Shown here piece after piece: positions 34,519-43,007 of a DNA stretch of 64,000 nt. Source of the DNA: JBBDQZ01 sp040905705 (GTDB lineage: Bacteria; Bacteroidota; Rhodothermia; Balneolales; Natronogracilivirgulaceae); assembly GCA_040905705.1 (NCBI GenBank), contig JBBDQZ010000053.1:1-64000 (forward strand), read 5' to 3'. The position numbers and the translations under genes are program-made. The notes beneath the pieces are model-generated. The model was not told the DNA's origin, did not search any database, and worked only from the letters and a program-made list of their open reading frames with translations. How positions within the stretch are numbered: the first letter of the stretch is position 1; each line of letters starts with the position of its first letter.

Positions 34519-37500
34519 TTAAATATCCAGATTGGGGTTACGGATCTTTGCCAGATACGATGTTCTCGGTCGGACATTCAACTCCTCAAGCATCATGTAA
34601 TTTCGGTCTTTACTTTTCTCCAGGGATACCCTGCTGTCACGGTCACTGATATCACCAAACTGAATGGCATTAGCAGGACAAGCTTGCTGACAGGCAGTTT
34701 TGACTGTACCATCTTTGGGTTTAATTGAATCCCCGGTGTCTTTTTTAGTCTCGATTTTGGCCCGGCTGATGCGTTGTACACAATAAGTGCATTTTTCCAT
34801 TACTCCACGAAAACGAATTGTCACATCCGGGTTCATAGCCATCTGAATGATTTCCGGATCATCCCCGGAAGTCAGATATTCTTTGGAGTAATTAAAGAAA
34901 TTAAACCGGCGAACCTTGTACGGACAGTTATTTGAGCAATAGCGGGTACCGATACAGCGGTTGTATGCCATCTGATTCAGGCCGTCATCACTTTGAGTGG
35001 TGGCAGCTACAGGACAGACCTGCTCACAAGGGGCATTGTCACAATGCATACAGGGTACAGGTTGATGCATTACTTTCGGATTTTCCCGTTCGTTACCACT
35101 GAAGTAACGGTCGGTGCGAATCCAGTGCATTTCTCTTCCACGCCTGACCTCCCGTTTGCCAATGACCGGTATGTTATTTTCTGCCTGGCATGCAATCGTG
35201 CAAACACCGCACCCGACGCAGGAATTCAGGTCTATAGTCATGCCCCATTGTGGTTCATGAGCCGGTAATTCCTTGTCCGAAAATAAGGAAAGCGGGTGTT
35301 CTCGCTCACCACCGTGTGTTCCGGGTATATAAACTTCATCCTGTGCAAATGTGGGATGGTCTCGATATTGTTGCAAGTCGGCTTCCCGTATTATAGGCCG
35401 ATCTTCCAGGCTGTGGTGATCCTGGGTACACGCTATTTCATAGGTGCGTCCTGCAAGCGATACTTCAATATTTTGTTGTACGAGACGATTTGACGATGTT
35501 CGAAGCGGAAAGGTGTTTACACCGGTCTGGTCAGCAACTCGTCCGACCTGTTGACGGCCATATCCCGTATAAAGGGTGATGCTGCGGTCGGCATGGCCGG
35601 GAAGCACCCATGCTGCAATCTCCGTTTGTCTTCCTGAATTGGTTTGAATGCGTATTACCTGCTGTCGGGTTTCCCCGAATTTGCGAGCGGGAGGGACACC
35701 GATTTGTTCGGCTGTATTGGGTGAAATCAGCGCGACGTTATCCCAGGTGATTTTAGACATGGGGTCCGGCAGTTCCTGAAGCCATCCGTTGTTAGCAAAA
35801 CGCCCGTCATGCAATTTGGGATCGGGTTTGAGAACCAATTCGATACCGTCGGAAAACGCGGCCGTCGATTCATTAAGATATGTAGTGATAATCTCAGCAG
35901 ACCCGTCAACCATGTAAACATCAGCGACATCGAAACGGGAGTCTGTTTGCAACCCGTCATGCAGAACTCTGTTCCAGTGGCTTTCAAAATCGTCCGGAAA
36001 CACATTTCTCCATGTTTCACGAACCAGGGCATAGGCGGATTCATCTGTGCCATGGATGACCGCATTTAAAAATTCAATTTCATTTTTACCGCCAAACAGT
36101 GGCTGAATCACAGGCTGGATAACGGAACGGACTCCCGACCAGGAATAACCATCTCCCCAGGTTTCAAGAAATTGAGCACGGTTGACATGCCAGGTACTGA
36201 CTTTTGAAGTTTCATCAAAATAGTGCGAAAGATGAAGCTGTGTACCCACATTTTTCAGGGCCTCCCCAAAGTTCAGGTCAGCAGGGGCTGTGAAAATCGG
36301 GTTCGTGCCGATCATCACGATGGTATCGATCGTTCCTGCATTCATATCCGTCACCAGAGTATGAAACGCTTCGTTCTGGTCGGTTGCATCGAGATGCGGC
36401 ACTTCCAGGTACTCTACGGTTTCCCCGGCATTGCCCAGTGCCAGGTTTATTGCTGCTACTGTAGCGTGTACTGATGCATCATGTTCCGCGCCGGCAGTGA
36501 CAATGCTGTTACCCTGATGAGCGACAAGTTCCTCGGCAAGGACACGGATCCAGCTGTGATCATTAAAAGCATTGGTGTAACCGGAATAGGCATCCAGTCC
36601 ATTTATTTTCCGGGAAAGTTCTGAAGCCAGCGCAAAGGCGAACGGTGGAATTTCCGAGGACTTAATTCGTAATCGGTGGTCAGCGTTGGATCCGGTCAGT
36701 GAATAATTACTTTCGGCAACATACAGTCGGGAAGGCTCATCATCCGGAGATAACATTTTTCGGCTTTCTGCAAAATCCCCGATATAAGAGACATTATTAT
36801 CACTTTCCTGCATGAAATCATCATCGAGAGAGAGGGTGATCCGTGTATGGTCAAAATGGTAAAGAGGACGCAGGCGTCGGCCGAACACGCTTTCGATACC
36901 ACTGTAGACAGATTCGTTGTTAAAGGGTTCGAATGTAACCCATCGGGCATTCGGAAAGCGCTCCAGGGCGTCATTACGAAGACGGGCAAGTGTCGGTGAG
37001 GAGTTGGCCTCACTTAGAAAAGCAACCGTTCGATCGGTATCGGAAAAATGATCATTACAAAAAGCGACAAAGTTATCCCAGCTGTTGTCAGAGCCGTTGT
37101 TGCGTACATTGCGGGACCTGTCCTGGTCATACAATTCCAGTATGGAAGCCTGTTGCTGGCTATTGGTACGGCCTTTACTTTCTGGATGAAGCTCATTCCC
37201 CTCGATTTTGGTGGGGCGTCCTTCGTGGGTTTGTATCACCACACCGGCAAGATTTCCACGGAACGGTATCGAAGAAGCATAATATTGCGGAATACCGGGA
37301 ACCAGATGTTCCGGTTGGCGGGTGTAGGGAAGAATTTTCTGAACCGGTTTGCGACAGGAGGTCAAACCGGCAAGTGCAACAGAGGCCCCCATAATCTGCA
37401 GAAAATTCCTTCTGGAAACACCATCGGTTAGTTCGGTGGCTTGTTCGGGAAATTCTCGCTCTGCGAATTTTTTATATTCTTCGTTCTGAGCTAACTCGTT

Positions 37501-37539
37501 AAGGCTGCGCCAATATGTTTTCTGTGGCTGGTTTCCCAT
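34519..37539 (-). CDS. actB: Alternative Complex III iron-sulfur subunit ActB (molybdopterin-oxidoreductase-like)
   Basis: A 1006-aa fusion of a degenerate molybdopterin-oxidoreductase domain (about 60-740) and a PsrB/NrfC-like four-cluster ferredoxin domain (about 770-960). A twin-arginine signal (SRRNFLQIMGAS, about 43-54) ends in a lipobox-like LTSC. The cluster motifs begin at Cys 774 (SCVGCGVCTIACQAEN) and continue with CMHCDNAPCEQVCP, CIGTRYCSNNCPY and CTYCVQRI plus ACQQACP. In ACIII the catalytic-like half carries no molybdenum cofactor, so I do not expect Mo enzyme activity. It lies 40 nt after actA. Confidence 0.96.
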   Translation of the reverse strand: MGNQPQKTYWRSLNELAQNEEYKKFAEREFPEQATELTDGVSRRNFLQIMGASVALAGLTSCRKPVQKILPYTRQPEHLVPGIPQYYASSIPFRGNLAGVVIQTHEGRPTKIEGNELHPESKGRTNSQQQASILELYDQDRSRNVRNNGSDNSWDNFVAFCNDHFSDTDRTVAFLSEANSSPTLARLRNDALERFPNARWVTFEPFNNESVYSGIESVFGRRLRPLYHFDHTRITLSLDDDFMQESDNNVSYIGDFAESRKMLSPDDEPSRLYVAESNYSLTGSNADHRLRIKSSEIPPFAFALASELSRKINGLDAYSGYTNAFNDHSWIRVLAEELVAHQGNSIVTAGAEHDASVHATVAAINLALGNAGETVEYLEVPHLDATDQNEAFHTLVTDMNAGTIDTIVMIGTNPIFTAPADLNFGEALKNVGTQLHLSHYFDETSKVSTWHVNRAQFLETWGDGYSWSGVRSVIQPVIQPLFGGKNEIEFLNAVIHGTDESAYALVRETWRNVFPDDFESHWNRVLHDGLQTDSRFDVADVYMVDGSAEIITTYLNESTAAFSDGIELVLKPDPKLHDGRFANNGWLQELPDPMSKITWDNVALISPNTAEQIGVPPARKFGETRQQVIRIQTNSGRQTEIAAWVLPGHADRSITLYTGYGRQQVGRVADQTGVNTFPLRTSSNRLVQQNIEVSLAGRTYEIACTQDHHSLEDRPIIREADLQQYRDHPTFAQDEVYIPGTHGGEREHPLSLFSDKELPAHEPQWGMTIDLNSCVGCGVCTIACQAENNIPVIGKREVRRGREMHWIRTDRYFSGNERENPKVMHQPVPCMHCDNAPCEQVCPVAATTQSDDGLNQMAYNRCIGTRYCSNNCPYKVRRFNFFNYSKEYLTSGDDPEIIQMAMNPDVTIRFRGVMEKCTYCVQRISRAKIETKKDTGDSIKPKDGTVKTACQQACPANAIQFGDISDRDSRVSLEKSKDRNYMMLEELNVRPRTSYLAKIRNPNLDI

Positions 37540-37579
37540 AGATATAAATAAGGTCTTATCGGCTCGTATCAGATATTTG

Positions 37580-38227
37580 TTAACGGTGACACGTGTTGCA
37601 GTAGACAGGAGCGTCTATATTCCGTTTTTCTATCATCATCTGTGCAAATTCATTGTGATCATCCGGTGGCTCCCATGCCATGTTTGTTACTTCTTCCACC
37701 GGGCGAAGGTGTGGGGCAGGGTCATTGTGGCAATCGAGACACCAGCCCATGCTCATGGACTCTTTTTTCATAACCACATCCATACGATCAATGCGTCCGT
37801 GACAGGTAGCACATCCGATTCCTGTATTTATATGTATGGAATGATTGAAATAGGCATGATCCGGAATATCATGTACACGGACCCACTCAATGGGGTCACC
37901 AGACTCCCAGCTGTCAAGTAAAGGCTGTGTGGTCTCCAGGTCAAGACCTATATATTCGTGACAGTTCATACAGGTTTCGGTAGACGGGATAGCTGCGACA
38001 GCTGAATTCCATGCGGAACCGTGGCAGTATTGACAGTCGATGCCAAGCTCTCCGGCATGGAAGCTATGACTGTACGGGATGGGTTGTTCGGGTGCATAAC
38101 CGACTTCGAGATATTCCGGCGATCCGAAATACCAGAAACCGAAAATAATCGCAGTTACCACAAGAATGATCGCCAACTGCAACCGTTTTGGAATGTCATT
38201 CACCCACACAGGAAAAATCTGCGCCAT
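37580..38227 (-). CDS. actA: Alternative Complex III pentaheme cytochrome c ActA
   Basis: A 215-aa membrane-anchored multiheme cytochrome. One N-terminal TM helix (17-36) is followed by five CxxCH sites at residues 65-69, 86-90, 139-143, 163-167 and 210-214, the last only one residue from the C-terminus. Extra histidines (SHSFHAG, FNHSIH, HLRP) are available as distal ligands. Five hemes and one TM are exactly the ActA architecture. It is the first gene of the leftward operon, so its promoter must lie in the ~600-bp gap to the right. Confidence 0.96.
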   Translation of the reverse strand: MAQIFPVWVNDIPKRLQLAIILVVTAIIFGFWYFGSPEYLEVGYAPEQPIPYSHSFHAGELGIDCQYCHGSAWNSAVAAIPSTETCMNCHEYIGLDLETTQPLLDSWESGDPIEWVRVHDIPDHAYFNHSIHINTGIGCATCHGRIDRMDVVMKKESMSMGWCLDCHNDPAPHLRPVEEVTNMAWEPPDDHNEFAQMMIEKRNIDAPVYCNTCHR

Positions 38228-38413
38228 GCTTACAGCGATTTAAAACAGGTTTAAAAACTACATTATTAACATTCGGAAAGCGGCACGGCATTATCCGGCG
38301 ACAGGATTTGTCGGATGGAAGAAAAACATATGCCCCGGCCTGAACTTATCCGAGAGCGAAATGCTCATTCACTACAAAATCACAAAACAGTATATGAATT
38401 CAGCTTAATTACA

Positions 38414-38442
38414 CGGAATCAGGCAAGAAACCGGAATCAGGC
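38414..38442. repeat. 11-nt direct repeat upstream of actA
   Basis: CGGAATCAGGC occurs at 38414-38424 and again at 38432-38442, an 18-nt period separated by 7 nt. It lies ~190 bp upstream of the actA start codon. Direct repeats with this period are typical of transcription factor half-sites, but the factor is unknown. Confidence 0.5.
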
Positions 38443-38623
38443 TGACCTCCTACTGATCGGAATTTACTTATACTTAATTTTCAGAGGCTAAAGATACTTG
38501 AATTCGATCGCTAAAAAAAAGAAAAAAATGTCTTTTTATACAATCTTCATAATGAAATTGTATTCCGGCCATAGTTTATGCATTAATGGATAACGTATTC
38601 AGGCAACACAAGGTTAAAATATG

Positions 38624-38642
38624 ATTGTTCTCATTGAACAAT
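38624..38642. repeat. 7-bp inverted repeat in the actA/DUF420 gap
   Basis: ATTGTTC (38624-38630) is inverted as GAACAAT (38636-38642) with a 5-nt spacer, about 190 bp before the DUF420 start. It is operator-like in size and symmetry; no T-run follows, so it is not a terminator. Confidence 0.45.
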
Positions 38643-38829
38643 GTCATTGCAACAAATGATGGTGGTTTCCGTCTTTTAAGGCTGGCCAAGGCCATCATGT
38701 CAGATACCCTTGATGCAGCTTTGATTTGCATTATTTATTATTCAAATCGTTTATATCTTTACCCGTGGCCGATTTTCGCGAATGGCGGGCACCGTAATTT
38801 TAAATCATCAGTACACTTGACCAGGTTAT

Positions 38830-39276
38830 ATGATCACTATCACGGATCTTCCGCAACTGAATGCCGTTCTGAATATGATTTCGGCAATTTTTCTATTCAC
38901 AGGATTTATTTTTATCAGGAAAAAGAATATCAAAGTGCACAGGAGGTTGATGCTGTCAGCTTTTGTTGCCTCGGCACTGTTTTTTATCAGTTATCTTACT
39001 TTTCACTATCATGCCGGATCAGTCGGGTATGATGGAACCGGATGGGCTCGTCCGGTTTATTTCGTCATTCTGATTTCTCATATTATACTCGCCCTAGTGA
39101 ATATGCCCATGGTTTTACTAACCATGTATCGGGCTGTCAGTAAGGATTATAAAAACCATAAGAGAATCGCCCGGCTTACCTGGCCGGTCTGGATGTATGT
39201 ATCTGTAACGGGTGTGGTTATCTACTTGATGATGGAAGCCTCGGGTAGTTACGACAAGCTTTACTATCTGCCGTGA
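38830..39276 (+). CDS. DUF420 membrane protein (CtaM/YozB-like)
   Basis: A 148-aa protein with four TM helices (about 8-27, 40-58, 78-98, 118-138). It has the DUF420 core: LPQLNAVLNMISAIFLFTGF, KVHRRLMLSAFVASALFFIS, YLTFHYHAG and RPVYFVILISHIILA, with conserved His residues inside helices. DUF420 proteins (CtaM in Staphylococcus) are needed for maturation of heme-copper oxidases. Its position at the end of the oxidase island fits this role. It is divergent from the ACIII operon. Confidence 0.9.
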   Translation: MITITDLPQLNAVLNMISAIFLFTGFIFIRKKNIKVHRRLMLSAFVASALFFISYLTFHYHAGSVGYDGTGWARPVYFVILISHIILALVNMPMVLLTMYRAVSKDYKNHKRIARLTWPVWMYVSVTGVVIYLMMEASGSYDKLYYLP

Positions 39277-39626
39277 AAGCTATCGAAACGGCCTATCTGC
39301 CCGGTATTTCCAGGAAATTTCACCTGCTCTGGGAATTAATGCATGAGTATGCCGGTTTGTTTTCTTGTCGGTATGTTTTTTGAATTCCTGAGTTGTGCCT
39401 GTCAAAACCGGCATGGTATATCCGGAAATTTTCCAGATGGACAATAAATTCAGTAGCAAGTAAAAAACAGCTACCGTTTACGGAAGGATTGTCATATTTT
39501 ACAAGCGAAAAAAACTTGAGACAATTATGATTCTTATCAGTTGGAAAAATACATAAAGTTCTGCGTACAGACAGTTGAGAGCTGTTTGAACGAATTAATT
39601 GTAACACAAAAAACTATTATAACACT
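39277..39626. other. 350-bp gap between DUF420 gene and pfk with a long-range hairpin
   Basis: No credible gene is seen. A perfect 10-bp inverted repeat, ATGCCGGTTT (39349-39358) with AAACCGGCAT (39405-39414), encloses a 46-nt, T-rich loop. The 3' part must hold the pfk promoter. The hairpin could be a transcript end, a structured RNA or a chance match. Confidence 0.4.
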
Positions 39627-40934
39627 ATGTCAAAACCCAAACGTTTAGCAATACTGGCAGCAGGTGGGCCCGCACCCGGAATCAATAGCGTCATTGCGGC
39701 GGCAACAATTCGTTCAATTCAACAGGGGTATGAAGTGTTGGGGCTGATGGAAGGTTTTAAATGGATCATGCGCGGTGACACTTCACACATTGAACCTCTG
39801 ACTATAGATAAAGTCAGCCGTATTCACTTCCAGGGGGGGTCTTTTATTGGTATTGCCCGGGATAATCCTACCAAAAACAAGGAACATCTGGATAACGCCA
39901 TCAATGCCCTGTTGAAACTGGGAGTAGACAAGCTTATTACCATTGGGGGAGACGATACCGCGTACAGTGCCAAAACGCTTGAAGAGTCATCAGCCGGGAA
40001 GATCAGTGTGGTTCATGTGCCCAAAACGATCGACAACGACCTGGACCTTCCGTATGGAATTCCGACTTTCGGATTTCAGACCGCTCGTCACGATGGAGTA
40101 CATATTGTGAAAAATTTAATGGTTGATGCACGGACGACTTCACGCTGGTATTTTGTTGTTTCCATGGGACGCAAAGCCGGTCACCTCGCCCTTGGGATCG
40201 GCAAATCTTCAGGAGCTACATTGACATTAATTCCTGAAGAATTCAGGGAGGATAAAATTTCGTTGAAAAAGCTGGTGGATATACTGGTCGGAGCCATCAT
40301 CAAACGCAAAGCAAACGGGCAGGAAAACGGGGTGGTGATTCTCGCCGAGGGGCTTGTTGAACGATTGAGCAGCAAGGAACTTGAAGGGCTGGCGGAACTT
40401 GAGCGTGACGAACACGACAATTTACGATTTGCCGAGCTGAATATTGGAGAAATTCTGAAAAAAGCAGTAAAAAAACGCCTGGAATCGCTGAGTCTTGATG
40501 TCACAATTGTGGCTAAAAACATTGGTTACGAGCTACGATGTGCGGATCCGATCCCGTTTGATATGGAATATACCCGCGATCTCGGTTATTCTGCAGTGGA
40601 GTTCATAACCAATGGGGGTACTGCCGCCATGGTCTCCATCCAGGGCGGACATTTTGTTCCCATGTATTTTAAGGACATTCTTGACAAAAAGACAGGAAAA
40701 ACACAAATTCGTATGGTGGAAGTGGATTCAATGTCATTTGCTATAGCGTTGCACTATATGATTCGGTTATTCCGCAGTGATTTCGAGAATACTGAGGTAT
40801 TAGCCAGGTATGCTGATATTTGTCATCTCAGCGTTGACGAATTCCGCTCTCAGTTTGTATATGTTGTTGAGAACGAAGCACAAAGTGACGAAGTTATAGA
40901 AAGTATTCGCAAGTATTTATCATCCGAAGCTTGA
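39627..40934 (+). CDS. 6-phosphofructokinase, PPi-dependent type
   Basis: This enzyme phosphorylates fructose 6-phosphate. The active-site residues point to pyrophosphate rather than ATP as donor. The motif GGDD (107-110) has Asp 110 where ATP enzymes have Gly, and PKTIDND (132-138) has Lys 133 where ATP enzymes have Gly. Both are recognised determinants of PPi use. Substrate-binding SMGRKAGHLALG follows near residue 180. The protein is 435 aa, longer than bacterial ATP-PFK (~320 aa), as expected for this clade. It is monocistronic. A PPi-PFK would be reversible and could serve gluconeogenesis with the class I aldolase at 2.9 kb. Confidence 0.93.
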   Translation: MSKPKRLAILAAGGPAPGINSVIAAATIRSIQQGYEVLGLMEGFKWIMRGDTSHIEPLTIDKVSRIHFQGGSFIGIARDNPTKNKEHLDNAINALLKLGVDKLITIGGDDTAYSAKTLEESSAGKISVVHVPKTIDNDLDLPYGIPTFGFQTARHDGVHIVKNLMVDARTTSRWYFVVSMGRKAGHLALGIGKSSGATLTLIPEEFREDKISLKKLVDILVGAIIKRKANGQENGVVILAEGLVERLSSKELEGLAELERDEHDNLRFAELNIGEILKKAVKKRLESLSLDVTIVAKNIGYELRCADPIPFDMEYTRDLGYSAVEFITNGGTAAMVSIQGGHFVPMYFKDILDKKTGKTQIRMVEVDSMSFAIALHYMIRLFRSDFENTEVLARYADICHLSVDEFRSQFVYVVENEAQSDEVIESIRKYLSSEA

Positions 40935-41180
40935 TCCCCGCTGATCACTTTCCGGGAGGTCAGTATAGCGAATACACGGGCAGGATTTTGAATGATGTTT
41001 GAAGCGGATTCACGTTAGCCGTCGCCTTGTTGAAACTGTTCGGATTATATCCGGGCAGTTTTTTGAATCAACGGTTTCAATCTGTCGTGAGATCATTTAT
41101 TTTGAAACCAAACCTGTTTTTCAGGTCACGGGAGCTTTCCCGGGAATCAGGTTCAACATGCATAAAAAAGAGAGCTACTT

Positions 41181-41852
41181 ATGGTTGAAAAAATAAAACT
41201 GCATCCGGTTACCCCCCATCAAAAGCGCATTTTTGAAATTGTCGATCATCTTAAAAACAATAATATAGTGTTGCTTCCTACCGATACACAGTATGCCTTG
41301 GTTTGTGACTACAGAAACAAAAAAGGTATTGAGAGAATCAGGCAGATTCGTCGTCTTCCAACCGATCATTTATTCACATTGTTATGCGACTCCCTGTCTG
41401 AAATTTCAAATTTTGCCAGGATGAGTGACAATCAATTCAAGATCATCAAACGATTGATACCGGGACCTTATACTTTTGTGCTTCCGGCCACCAGAAACGT
41501 TCCAAAATTGTTGTTAAATCCAAAACGCCATACGATCGGATTTCGCATTCCGGATTACCCTATTTGTGAGAATCTGATCAAAGAACTGGGAATGCCATTG
41601 ATTGCAACTACGGCGAGCCATCCGGAATTTGGTGGAAGCGAGGGAAACGGGACGGGCAACCGCCTGGAGTTATTCCGGAGATTTGAAAAACAGGTAGATA
41701 TTTTTGTTGATAACGAACAGACGATCCCTGCCGATCATTCAACCATTGTGGATATGTCACATGAAGAGCCGGTTGTTATCCGGCCCGGGAAAGGCATAGA
41801 TGAATTTCTTTCGGTTTGTGCAAAATATAACTTAACGCCGGTGGAAGCTTGA
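41181..41852 (+). CDS. YrdC/Sua5-domain protein (YciO-like)
   Basis: A 223-aa YrdC-fold protein. Members include threonylcarbamoyl-AMP synthase (t6A tRNA modification) and the less understood YciO group. Core motifs are LPTDTQYALVCD, KGIERIRQIRRLPTDHLFTLLC, IPGPYTFVLPATRNVP, GFRIPDYPICENLI and IATTASHPEFGGSEG. RRLPTDHLFTLLC and the short C-terminus without the Sua5 domain resemble YciO more than Sua5, so the t6A role is uncertain. The ATG at 41181 lacks a clear SD. It converges on mtnA with a 12-nt gap. Confidence 0.87.
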   Translation: MVEKIKLHPVTPHQKRIFEIVDHLKNNNIVLLPTDTQYALVCDYRNKKGIERIRQIRRLPTDHLFTLLCDSLSEISNFARMSDNQFKIIKRLIPGPYTFVLPATRNVPKLLLNPKRHTIGFRIPDYPICENLIKELGMPLIATTASHPEFGGSEGNGTGNRLELFRRFEKQVDIFVDNEQTIPADHSTIVDMSHEEPVVIRPGKGIDEFLSVCAKYNLTPVEA

Positions 41853-41864
41853 TTTACCAGGTTG

Positions 41865-42968
41865 TTATTTTGCTGTAATCGCGGCAAGGTTTTCAGCATA
41901 ATCTGGTTTCACGACTCCTTTCTCTGTAATAAATGCGGTAATCAGTTGATAAGGAGTAATGTCGAATGCAGGATTGTAAGCCGGTGTTTGATTCGGGGCC
42001 GTCATATATTGTCCGACTTTTCGTAATTCGTGTTCACTGCGCATTTCGATAGGTATCGAATCACCTGATTTCACATTCATGTCGATCGAGGACAAGGGTG
42101 CGGCGATATAAAACGGAATATTATGATGCTTAGCCAACACAGCCAGCGAATAGGTCCCGATTTTGTTAGCCGCATCACCATTCCTTGCAACACGGTCCGT
42201 ACCGACAATAATCATATCCACATTTTTATGTTGCATGACCCATCCGGCTGCAGAATCCGCAATGATATGATGATGGATATTCGCTCTTTGAAGTTCCCAG
42301 GAAGTCAGTCGGCTGCCCTGAAATAGCGGGCGTGTTTCATCGACCCACACATGGACGTTTTTGTTATTCATATGTGCATGGTATATAACCGACAGGGCGG
42401 TTCCGTATTGTCCGGTGGCAAGACTTCCGGTATTGCAATGAGTCAGAATGTCGGCTTTATCAGGAATCAATATCTGTCCATGTTTGCCGATATCAGCGCA
42501 GACACGTTTGTCTTCCTTTAGCAGGGAATGTGCCAGATTAAGCAGATGATTTTTAATTTCAGTTATCGGTTTATGGCGCAGGGCATGTGCCGTTCGAATC
42601 ATTTTATCCAGTGCCCATTGCAGATTAGCCGCTGTCGGACGTGCAGAAGCAAGATACACAGAAATTCTCTTCACTTCCGTTTCGAACTCATGCAAATCGT
42701 CTTCGCGCAAGTCTTTAACTCCAAGATACAAACCGTAAGCTGCAGCCAGGCCAATGGCCGGAGCACCGCGAATACGCATTGATTTTATGGCTTCCCAAAT
42801 CCGGCCCACTTCATAAATATCGAGAAAAATTTCCCTGTTGGGAAGATACGTTTGATCAATAATCCGAAGGTGGTCGTCCACCCACTTGATCGATTCAAAT
42901 ACACTGGGTTGAGTGCTGGCTTTTGGCATGGTTGCGGTGATACGTCTGTCTGAATGGTATGATGTCAT
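41865..42968 (-). CDS. mtnA: S-methyl-5-thioribose-1-phosphate isomerase
   Basis: This methionine-salvage enzyme converts methylthioribose 1-phosphate to methylthioribulose 1-phosphate. The 367-aa eIF2B-like fold has RIRGAPAIGLAAAYGLYLG, the catalytic Cys in ILTHCNTGSLATGQYGTALS and the catalytic Asp in IIVGTDRVARNGDAANKIG, followed by TYSLAVLAKHHNIPFY. The first 13 residues precede a second ATG at 42929 (MPKAS), which may be the real start. No other salvage gene is nearby. It lies 39 nt after xerD on the same strand and may be the last gene of that operon. Confidence 0.94.
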   Translation of the reverse strand: MTSYHSDRRITATMPKASTQPSVFESIKWVDDHLRIIDQTYLPNREIFLDIYEVGRIWEAIKSMRIRGAPAIGLAAAYGLYLGVKDLREDDLHEFETEVKRISVYLASARPTAANLQWALDKMIRTAHALRHKPITEIKNHLLNLAHSLLKEDKRVCADIGKHGQILIPDKADILTHCNTGSLATGQYGTALSVIYHAHMNNKNVHVWVDETRPLFQGSRLTSWELQRANIHHHIIADSAAGWVMQHKNVDMIIVGTDRVARNGDAANKIGTYSLAVLAKHHNIPFYIAAPLSSIDMNVKSGDSIPIEMRSEHELRKVGQYMTAPNQTPAYNPAFDITPYQLITAFITEKGVVKPDYAENLAAITAK

Positions 42969-43007
42969 CGAAAGGATACAAATAAAATTGAGCGGTGTAC
43001 CTGTCTG

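Larger units (their letters stand above)
38228..38829. other. 602-bp divergent intergenic region between actA and the DUF420 gene
   Basis: No gene is supported here; the short open frames lack family features. The region must carry the promoters of the ACIII-caa3 operon (leftward) and the DUF420 gene (rightward). Two notable elements are an 11-nt direct repeat and a 7-bp inverted repeat (listed separately), plus an A-rich tract near 38512-38530. I could not identify a convincing Bacteroidota-type -33/-7 promoter by eye. Confidence 0.5.

Noticed and set aside
34519..37539. Reading ActB as a formate dehydrogenase or other active molybdenum enzyme
   Set aside because: The operon context and fusion to a four-cluster ferredoxin domain are those of ACIII ActB, which lacks the Mo cofactor.
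39320..39607. 95-aa minus-strand open frame before pfk
   Set aside because: Its composition looks random, with no SD or family, and it spans the region that must contain the pfk promoter.
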